60,867 bases of DNA, taken from the NCBI GenBank assembly GCA_035570275.1, contig DATMNI010000277.1, positions 1 to 60,867 of the forward strand. The letters are read 5' to 3'. Both the position numbers and the translations under genes were made by a program. Below are positions 54,848-60,867 of the stretch, piece by piece; within the stretch, counting starts at the first letter, position 1; each line of letters opens with the position of its first letter. Source of the DNA: DATMNI01 sp035570275. GTDB lineage: Bacteria; Acidobacteriota; Terriglobia; Bryobacterales; Bryobacteraceae. The notes below the pieces were generated by a model. The model did no database searches and was not told where the DNA came from. It saw only the letters and a list, made by a program, of their open reading frames with translations.

Positions 54848-56101
54848 ATGCTCATCATCAAACCGAACCGGCCTGCCGCCTTCCCACTTCTCGCCGCCAT
54901 TCTCACGGCCATATTTACCGCCGGGGCCGCCGCCCAGGACCAAGCCTTCATAGGCGCCCGAATCATCGACGGCACCGGCAAGGCGCCTGTCGAGAAGGCC
55001 ACTCTGCTGGTCCGTGACGGCCGCATTGTGGCCATTGGCGCCGGGGTGAAAATCCCCACCGGCGCCGAGCGCATCGACGTCGCAGGCAAAACCATCATCC
55101 CGGGACTCATCAACGGCCACGGCCACGTTAGCGACCTTAGCCAACTAGGCCTCTACGCGCGTTACGGTATCACCACGGTCTTCAGCCTGGGCGGCGACAA
55201 GGAGATCGATCTTCGCGACCAGACCCGCGCCGACCAGCAAATCCCCGGCCTCACGCGCGCGCGCCTCTACATCGCGGGGCCCATCCCGGTCTCCAAAACG
55301 GCGGAGGACGGCCGCAAAGCCGTCGATGCCATCGCTGCCGCCAAGACCGACATCGTGAAATTCCGCCTGGATGACAATCTGGGCCACACCGTCAAAATGC
55401 CGCCCGAGGCCTACACCGCGATTATCGATGAGGCCCACAAGAAAGGCATGCGCGTAGCCGTCCACGTCGTCACCCTCGCCGACGCCAGGGCCGTCCTCCG
55501 CCTGGGCGCCGATTACATCGCCCACAGCATCCGGGACGAGGAAGTCGATGGCGAAACCATAGCGCTCCTCAAGAAGAACAATGCATTCTACACCCCCACC
55601 CTGATGCGCGAAGTCTCCACCTTCGTTTATGGCGAAAAGCCCGCCTTCTTAAGCGATCCCTTCCTGCTCAAAGATGGCAACAAAGCCGAGATGACCAAGG
55701 CCCAGGACCCCGCCTTCCAGGAGAACATGCGCAACGACAAGAGCGGTATGTGGTACAAAGAGCACCTTCCTGTGGCCATGCGAAATCTGAAGAAGATCGA
55801 GGACGCCGGCGTGCCCGTGGTGATGGGCACCGACACCGGCCCGCCCTATCGTTTTCAAGGCTACTTCGAACACATGGAGCTTGAGTACATGACCAAGGCG
55901 GGGCTCACGCCCATGCAAGCGCTGGTATCGGCCACCGGGACGGCCGCACGCTTCGTGCATGCGGCGGATCAACTCGGCACGCTGGCGCCGGGCAAATGGG
56001 CCGACTTCGTCATCCTCGCCGCCAATCCCCTCGATGACGTTCGGAACACCCGGAAAATCGAGTCGGTATGGATCGCCGGCGGCCGTGTGCCTGCCAAATA
56101 G
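54848..56101 (+). CDS. Exported amidohydrolase (imidazolonepropionase-like)
   Basis: A 417-residue metal-dependent hydrolase with a signal peptide (FPLLAAILTAIFTAGAAAQ). Metal ligands are H91 and H93 in NGHGHV, a lysine in IVKFRLDD, histidines in VAVHVV and YIAHSI, and the aspartate in VMGTDTG, which together define a binuclear amidohydrolase of the prolidase/imidazolonepropionase-like group. The C-terminal beta segment (APGKWADFVILAANPLDDV) closes the sandwich. It would cleave an amide or cyclic amide outside the cytoplasm. It precedes the TonB receptor by about 200 bases; substrate unknown. Confidence 0.85.
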   Translation: MLIIKPNRPAAFPLLAAILTAIFTAGAAAQDQAFIGARIIDGTGKAPVEKATLLVRDGRIVAIGAGVKIPTGAERIDVAGKTIIPGLINGHGHVSDLSQLGLYARYGITTVFSLGGDKEIDLRDQTRADQQIPGLTRARLYIAGPIPVSKTAEDGRKAVDAIAAAKTDIVKFRLDDNLGHTVKMPPEAYTAIIDEAHKKGMRVAVHVVTLADARAVLRLGADYIAHSIRDEEVDGETIALLKKNNAFYTPTLMREVSTFVYGEKPAFLSDPFLLKDGNKAEMTKAQDPAFQENMRNDKSGMWYKEHLPVAMRNLKKIEDAGVPVVMGTDTGPPYRFQGYFEHMELEYMTKAGLTPMQALVSATGTAARFVHAADQLGTLAPGKWADFVILAANPLDDVRNTRKIESVWIAGGRVPAK

Positions 56102-56108
56102 AGGCGCA

Positions 56109-56201
56109 CTCAGCGGTCAGCGGTCAGCCGTCAGCTAACCCGGCCCCGGCCGCGCGTGCTCCGTTTTGAGCTGATAGCTGAACGCTGAAAGCTGAACGCT
56201 C
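56109..56201. repeat. Heptamer repeat array in two inverted arms
   Basis: The left arm (56109-56138) is about four 7-base units of the CAGCGGT/CAGCCGT type; the right arm (56168-56201) is about five units of the AGCTGAA/CGCTGAA type. The two arms are inverted copies of each other around a 29-base centre. No CRISPR spacer pattern exists. Confidence 0.6.
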
Positions 56202-56305
56202 GAATCGGCCTATTTATCGATACCGAGAATGAAACTTTTGGTGGACATGCCGGGTTTCCTGGCATATAATCCTGTTGCAAGCAATACCTGTGGGAGGGGA
56301 ATTTC

Positions 56306-59300
56306 ATGACGAAAATAACCCCGCGTGGGGGTGTGTCGCTGTTGATTTCGAACGGGCGGCTCCCGTTTTTGGGAGTGTTGGCCCTGGTTTGTCTTCTGGC
56401 ATTGTCCAGCCAACCCGTCAGCGCGCAGGTGGTCTTTGGCTCGATCGTCGGTAACGTTACCGACGCCAGCGGCGGGGCTATGTCCGGCGCGAGCGTCAAA
56501 ATCACCCTGATTCAGACGAATGACTCCCGCTCCGTGGAGACGAATGAGGCTGGCGGTTACACCATCACCACGGTGATACCGGGCACGTACCGGGTCGAGG
56601 TGACACATGCGGGATTTCGCACCTTTGCCGCTTCGGACATCGTCGTGAACCAGAACAACGTGGTTCGCGTGGATGCGCAACTCCAGGTAGGCGCTCTAAC
56701 GGAGAGGGTCGAGGTGACCACAACAGTCGCCGCCGAACTCCAGACGGAGCGCGCGGATGTCCACGCCGAGATTACCAGCAATGCTCTGTTAGAACTGCCC
56801 CAGGCGACCCGGACTTACTCGGGGTTGCTGCAGTTGGTTCCCGGCGTAGTGCCGCCCGGCGGGCAACTCAGTGGCGGCACCAATAATCCTTCGAAGTCGA
56901 TGACGTTCGCGTTCAATGGCTCGGGTACTACCGCGCCGACCGTCCGTATCGATGGCATCAATTCCATGAATACCTGGGTCAGGAGCTATCAGTCCTACGT
57001 GCCTTCCGTGGAGGCTATCCAGAACGTCAATGTCGCGACCAACGCCGCCGATGCCGAACAGGGAATTGCCGGCGGCGCGTCCGTGAACGTGATGCTGAAG
57101 AGCGGCTCCAATGAGACTCACGGAGGGGCGTACGAGTACAACAGCGACTCCGCGTTTGAGGCCAACAACTTCTTCGCGAACTCGTCGGGGATATCCAAAC
57201 CCCCTCACCTGGTAGACAACAACCTGGGCGGCTTTGCGGGCGGACACATTCTCCGCAACAAGCTGTTCTACTTCGGCAGTTATGAAGGCGATTTCAATCA
57301 CTCGGCGGATTCGGCCGTCCTGTCGTTCCCCAATCACGCGCAACTCGGGGGCGATATGAGCGGCTCAGGCACTCCCATCTACGATCCGAATACGGGGAAA
57401 GCCGATGGCACAGGCAAATTGCCGTTCCCGGGCAACATTATTCCTACCAGCCGGATTGACCCGGTGGTGTTGAAGATCATTCCGAATATCCCGCAGACGA
57501 ACGTTGGCGGCGCGGCGGTAGTGAACAACTACTACACGAACCGGTCGACTATTTACAACCTGCACAAGATCGACACCAAGCTGGATTACAACGCCACCAG
57601 TAAGCTGCGGCTCTCCGGACGGTTTGGCTACCAGCCGTATTACAACTTTCAGACACCGTTCTACGGTCCTGTCCTGGGCGGCTCGGGTGGTTTCGGCCAA
57701 TCCGGCGCTGGAAACTACCTGCAGCACGGCGCGGGCCTGGCGGTTTCCGCGTCCGGAAGTTACGTGATCAGTCCGACGTTCGTTGTCGACGCGGCCTGGG
57801 GCAAAACGAGTTCGCATCAACTGCTTTTTCCGAACCTGACCGATCAGCGGTACGGCCTGGACGTGCTGGGAATTCCCGGCACCAACAATGGGCCTCTCCC
57901 CTGGACCGGCGGCGTTCCGAATTTCGCCATCGCCAATTTCAACACCATGGGCGCGTCGTATCCTGCGCTGGAATATATCCAGCCGATCTACGAGTACACG
58001 GCCAACGCGACCAAAGTCAAGGGATCGCATACCATTCGGTTCGGCGCCGACGTGAACTTCCAACACCCGCGGCACATCGAAGACAGGAACAACACATTCA
58101 CCTTTAACGGCGCCGCCACCATTCTGAACGGCGGCCCCGGGGCGACCCCCTACAATGCATTGAGCGACTTCCTGTTAGGTGACTTCTATGAGGGAACCAA
58201 CTGGCTGCAGGTTCTGCAGCCCTATCTGACGATGAGGACGTGGGAATTCGCCTTATACGCGCGCGATCAGTGGCACGTAAGCCCGAAGCTGACGGTGAAC
58301 TACGGTGTTCGTTGGGAGTACTACCCGGTTCCCACCAGGGATGCCGTGATGAACCAGCCCAACTCCGTAGCGCCGGGCGGTCTGGGAAGCACCGGCAATG
58401 GCCTCTACTTTTTGAACATGCAGACAGGCACCGTGTCGGTATGCGGCGCCAGCGGGATTCCGTCGAGTTGTGGCATCAACGTTTCGAAAAGGTTGTTGGC
58501 TCCCAGCGTCGGGATCGCCTACCGCCCGACCGAAAAACTCGTGATCCGCACGGGATATTCCCTGTCTCCGTACCAGGAGAATATGGGGATGACGTCGATG
58601 CAAGCCTATCCCGGCGAGGTCCAACTCGATGAGATCGCCACCAACCCGTATAGCTTTGTGGGTCAACTGCGTACGGGTCTGCCGCAGATTCTCGCGGCGC
58701 CCGGAACCAACAGCGTTTACCCGCTTCTCCCCAATACGGGAAACCTGACGGGCGTGAATACCAACAAGAATTATGTCCGCGGCTATTTCCAGTCATACAA
58801 CTTCACGGTGCAAAGAGAACTCCCCGGCGATCTGCTGGCGTCAGTTGGCTATGTCGGGATGCATGCGGTGCACCTGCAGGTTGCGGTAAACCAAAACTAC
58901 GGTCAACTGGGCGGCGGCACCGCCAGCCAGCCTTTGGCCTTTATCCCCGATTACTCTGCCGGCATTACGGCCCTGCTGCCGTGGGGCGCCGATAAGTATA
59001 ATTCGCTGCAGGCGACCCTCAATAAACGGTTTTCCAGGGGTCTGCAATTCCAGGCTGCCTACACGTATTCGAAGGATATCGGAATGTCCACTTCGATTCT
59101 GATCCCGCAGTACATCAATCGGGATTACTACACAACGGGAGCGGACCGCACGCACCATATCGTCGTCAGCGCGGCATATGAATTGCCGTTCGGCAAAGGC
59201 AAGCCGATGGTGACTCAAGGTGTGGGGGCCGCGGTACTGGGTGGATGGAGCCTGAACGGGATTTTCAATCGCTACTCCGGGGCGCCCTACACTATCAGCG

Positions 59301-59740
59301 CTGCATCCTCTTCGTGCAATTGCCCCGGTAACTCTCAGGTCGCGGATCTGATCAAACCGAACGTGGCCCAAGTCGGGAGCGGCGTGGGCGGCCAGGCATA
59401 CTTCGATCCGCTGGCCTATGCGCCCGTGACCGGCGCCCGCTTCGGCACGTCGGGATTCGATCAACTTCGCGGCCCCGGCAACACCAACCTGGATATGAGT
59501 ATCTTCCGCACATTCAAGCTTACGGAACGTTTCAAAACCCAACTCCGGGCCGAGGCAATGAATGTTAGCAACACGCCGCACTTCGCCAACCCCAGCGGCA
59601 CGAACGTGTCGAACATGTCGTTGAACCCGGATGGTTCGGTCAAGAGTCTCGGCGGATTCAGCCAGATCACCGCCACCAACCCGCTGGGCCGGGTGCTCGA
59701 TCAGAGGTACTTCCGGTTTGGCTTCCGAATCCTGTTCTGA
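56306..59740 (+). CDS. Oar-like TonB-dependent outer-membrane receptor
   Basis: A 1144-residue receptor. After a leader (LALVCLLALSSQPVSAQ), a regulatory beta-sandwich (GSIVGNVTDASGGAMSGASV) is followed by a plug with LLELPQATRTYSGLLQLVPG and MLKSGSNETHGGAYEYNSD, then the beta-barrel ending FRFGFRILF. GGGAGGGG stands ahead of the ATG at 56306. The plug signature differs from the LPLNGRN form in the receptors at 25714 and 34403. It lies between an amidohydrolase and a multiheme cytochrome, which suggests import of an amide-containing compound. Confidence 0.9.
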   Translation: MTKITPRGGVSLLISNGRLPFLGVLALVCLLALSSQPVSAQVVFGSIVGNVTDASGGAMSGASVKITLIQTNDSRSVETNEAGGYTITTVIPGTYRVEVTHAGFRTFAASDIVVNQNNVVRVDAQLQVGALTERVEVTTTVAAELQTERADVHAEITSNALLELPQATRTYSGLLQLVPGVVPPGGQLSGGTNNPSKSMTFAFNGSGTTAPTVRIDGINSMNTWVRSYQSYVPSVEAIQNVNVATNAADAEQGIAGGASVNVMLKSGSNETHGGAYEYNSDSAFEANNFFANSSGISKPPHLVDNNLGGFAGGHILRNKLFYFGSYEGDFNHSADSAVLSFPNHAQLGGDMSGSGTPIYDPNTGKADGTGKLPFPGNIIPTSRIDPVVLKIIPNIPQTNVGGAAVVNNYYTNRSTIYNLHKIDTKLDYNATSKLRLSGRFGYQPYYNFQTPFYGPVLGGSGGFGQSGAGNYLQHGAGLAVSASGSYVISPTFVVDAAWGKTSSHQLLFPNLTDQRYGLDVLGIPGTNNGPLPWTGGVPNFAIANFNTMGASYPALEYIQPIYEYTANATKVKGSHTIRFGADVNFQHPRHIEDRNNTFTFNGAATILNGGPGATPYNALSDFLLGDFYEGTNWLQVLQPYLTMRTWEFALYARDQWHVSPKLTVNYGVRWEYYPVPTRDAVMNQPNSVAPGGLGSTGNGLYFLNMQTGTVSVCGASGIPSSCGINVSKRLLAPSVGIAYRPTEKLVIRTGYSLSPYQENMGMTSMQAYPGEVQLDEIATNPYSFVGQLRTGLPQILAAPGTNSVYPLLPNTGNLTGVNTNKNYVRGYFQSYNFTVQRELPGDLLASVGYVGMHAVHLQVAVNQNYGQLGGGTASQPLAFIPDYSAGITALLPWGADKYNSLQATLNKRFSRGLQFQAAYTYSKDIGMSTSILIPQYINRDYYTTGADRTHHIVVSAAYELPFGKGKPMVTQGVGAAVLGGWSLNGIFNRYSGAPYTISAASSSCNCPGNSQVADLIKPNVAQVGSGVGGQAYFDPLAYAPVTGARFGTSGFDQLRGPGNTNLDMSIFRTFKLTERFKTQLRAEAMNVSNTPHFANPSGTNVSNMSLNPDGSVKSLGGFSQITATNPLGRVLDQRYFRFGFRILF

Positions 59741-59768
59741 TCGGTGCCATTGAGCGGAATCGCGAGAC

Positions 59769-59840
59769 ACCGCTTACTGACGTGCGCGGCTCTGAACGGA
59801 GTGTCACCTCTGAACGGAGCCGCGACCGTTAGGGAGCGGT
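59769..59840. repeat. Dispersed palindromic repeat family 1, copy 3
   Basis: ACCGCTTACTGACGTGCG and the reverse complement of GACCGTTAGGGAGCGGT form the outer arms, around two GGCTCTGAACGGAG-type blocks. A run of five T follows (59840-59844). The AGGGAG in its right arm lies seven bases before the TTG start of the next gene and may serve as its ribosome site. Confidence 0.75.
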
Positions 59841-59842
59841 TT

Positions 59843-60867
59843 TTGCAACCGTTGGCAAGATCCCGAATCCGGATCGTAATTTGGTTATGCCTGGTGGCGC
59901 CGGCGGGAAGCGCCCCAGTCGCCGCCCAAACGGCACCCGCGAGCAGCGTCCCCGTGAACCACTATGTCGACGCGCGGGTTTGCGCCGGTTGCCATAGCCA
60001 GATCGCCCAGAACCATCTTCATACCGGCATGGGACGGTCTCTGTTTCGCCCCACGCCAGCCAATACGGTGGAGGACTACACCGGAAACAACGAGTTTTAC
60101 CATCCCTTGTCGGACACGCATTATGCGATGATTCGTCGCGACGGCGCTTACTACCAGCGGCGCTGGCAAATCGGTTTCGGCGGAACCCCGACCAATATCG
60201 AAGAGTCCAGGATCGACTACATGATTGGTTCCGGCAACCACGCCCGATCCTATCTCCATCGCACGGCGCGCGGCACACTCATCGAGTTGCCGCTCGGCTG
60301 GTATTCGGAAAAGGGCGGCTCTTGGGGGATGAGCCCGGGATTCGATTCGCCGCATCCTGCCACCCGCCGGCTGGTTTCGTATGAATGCGTTTTTTGCCAT
60401 GATGCATTTCCCCGGATTCCGGCCGGACACGATGCTCCGGGCAGCGAGCCTGTCTTCAGCGGCGATCTTCCCGAGGGTATTGACTGCCAGCGGTGTCATG
60501 GCCCTGGCGGCAGTCACGTTCGCACCGTGGAAAAAGCGGGGGCGAATCGCGAACAGATTCGCGCCAGCATCGTAAACCCCGCGCGGCTGAGCCCCAAGCA
60601 GCGGACGGATCTCTGCATGCAATGCCACCTGGAACCGACCAGCACGGCATTTCCTGCCCTGATCCGGCGCTTCAATCGCGGGCCGTTTTCCTTTACCGCG
60701 GGCGAGCCTCTTGGCGCGTTCCTGCTGGCTTTCGATCATGCGCCCGGCGCGCAACACGACGACAAGTTTGAAATCGTTGGCAGTTCCGCTTACCGGCTGC
60801 GGCAATCCCGTTGTTTTCTTGAGAGCAAGGATGCCCTGACCTGCGATACCTGCCACGATCCTCATCG
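59843..60867 (+). CDS. Multiheme cytochrome c, partial (cut by window end)
   Basis: The frame runs open to the last base and the true C-terminus is outside the window. The 341 visible residues include a leader (IVIWLCLVAPAGSAPVAAQ) and five heme sites: CAGCH, CVFCH, CQRCH, CMQCH and CDTCH. Alignment by eye with the protein at 38355 is continuous (GMGRSLFRPTP, IELPLGWYSEKGGSWGM, LPEGIDCQRCHGPGG), so it probably also has seven hemes and a TPR tail. There is no ATG; the start is most likely the TTG at 59843 with AGGGAG upstream. It follows a TonB receptor, as its paralogue precedes one. Confidence 0.8.
   Translation, partial: MQPLARSRIRIVIWLCLVAPAGSAPVAAQTAPASSVPVNHYVDARVCAGCHSQIAQNHLHTGMGRSLFRPTPANTVEDYTGNNEFYHPLSDTHYAMIRRDGAYYQRRWQIGFGGTPTNIEESRIDYMIGSGNHARSYLHRTARGTLIELPLGWYSEKGGSWGMSPGFDSPHPATRRLVSYECVFCHDAFPRIPAGHDAPGSEPVFSGDLPEGIDCQRCHGPGGSHVRTVEKAGANREQIRASIVNPARLSPKQRTDLCMQCHLEPTSTAFPALIRRFNRGPFSFTAGEPLGAFLLAFDHAPGAQHDDKFEIVGSSAYRLRQSRCFLESKDALTCDTCHDPH

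Noticed and set aside
56109..56201. CRISPR array
   Set aside because: Seven-base units without spacers of constant length; not a CRISPR.

Overview
The window looks like a chromosome segment from an Acidobacteriota of the Solibacter/Bryobacter type. This is inferred from content: four large Oar-like TonB-dependent receptors with N-terminal carboxypeptidase-regulatory domains, redox proteins with long TPR tails, a SelA-like Tat-exported PLP protein, a DUF6807 protein, an exported Gfo/Idh/MocA oxidoreductase, and high GC. No rRNA or intact tRNA is present, so species cannot be named.

Layout. (1) 1-1.95 kb: an integration scar, with the 3' half of a tRNA-Arg(ACG) gene (251-295) next to a tyrosine integrase broken by two single-base frameshifts. 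(2) 2.2-15.5 kb: a surface-glycan locus with GT2 enzymes, a GT2-GT4 fusion, a GT39-like membrane transferase, an SDR epimerase, a DegT aminotransferase with a hexapeptide N-acetyltransferase, and a second block of FemAB-like acyltransferase, methyltransferase, NeuD-like acetyltransferase and a five-bladed-propeller glycosidase-like protein. An 86-bp tandem duplication sits on a gene junction and creates a 29-codon coupled mini-ORF. (3) 15.7-16.7 kb: a chimeric gene with two near-identical DNA repeats. (4) 16.9-23.2 kb: exported catabolic-type proteins. (5) 23.2-38 kb: two minus-strand blocks, each headed by a TonB receptor: receptor, sulfite-oxidase-like enzyme, TPR protein; and receptor, DUF5009 acetyltransferase, GH36 alpha-galactosidase, cytochrome c/PHM-type copper protein with TPRs. 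(6) 38.4-46 kb: seven-heme cytochrome c-TPR protein, TonB receptor, beta-propeller protein, small cytochrome c. (7) 46-51.8 kb: a response regulator, then a three-gene unit of ECF sigma factor, membrane anti-sigma/TPR/CHAT protease fusion, and an unrecognised 250-aa protein. (8) 52-60.9 kb: cysE, an orphan nuoI, a TlpA-like thioredoxin, a PfpI-family protein, an amidohydrolase, a fourth TonB receptor, and a second multiheme c-TPR protein cut by the window end.

How it works together. The glycan locus probably builds and decorates a polysaccharide or glycoprotein glycan containing an N-acylated amino sugar. The receptor blocks pair outer-membrane uptake with periplasmic hydrolases and redox enzymes. 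The most promising undescribed system is the sigma / anti-sigma-CHAT / 250-aa unit. It places a caspase-like protease on the far side of the membrane from a cytoplasmic zinc-finger anti-sigma domain, and by layout it resembles the sigma-TPR-CHAT-substrate logic of type III-E CRISPR loci but without any CRISPR component. Two dispersed palindromic repeat families and a heptamer array mark the intergenic spaces.
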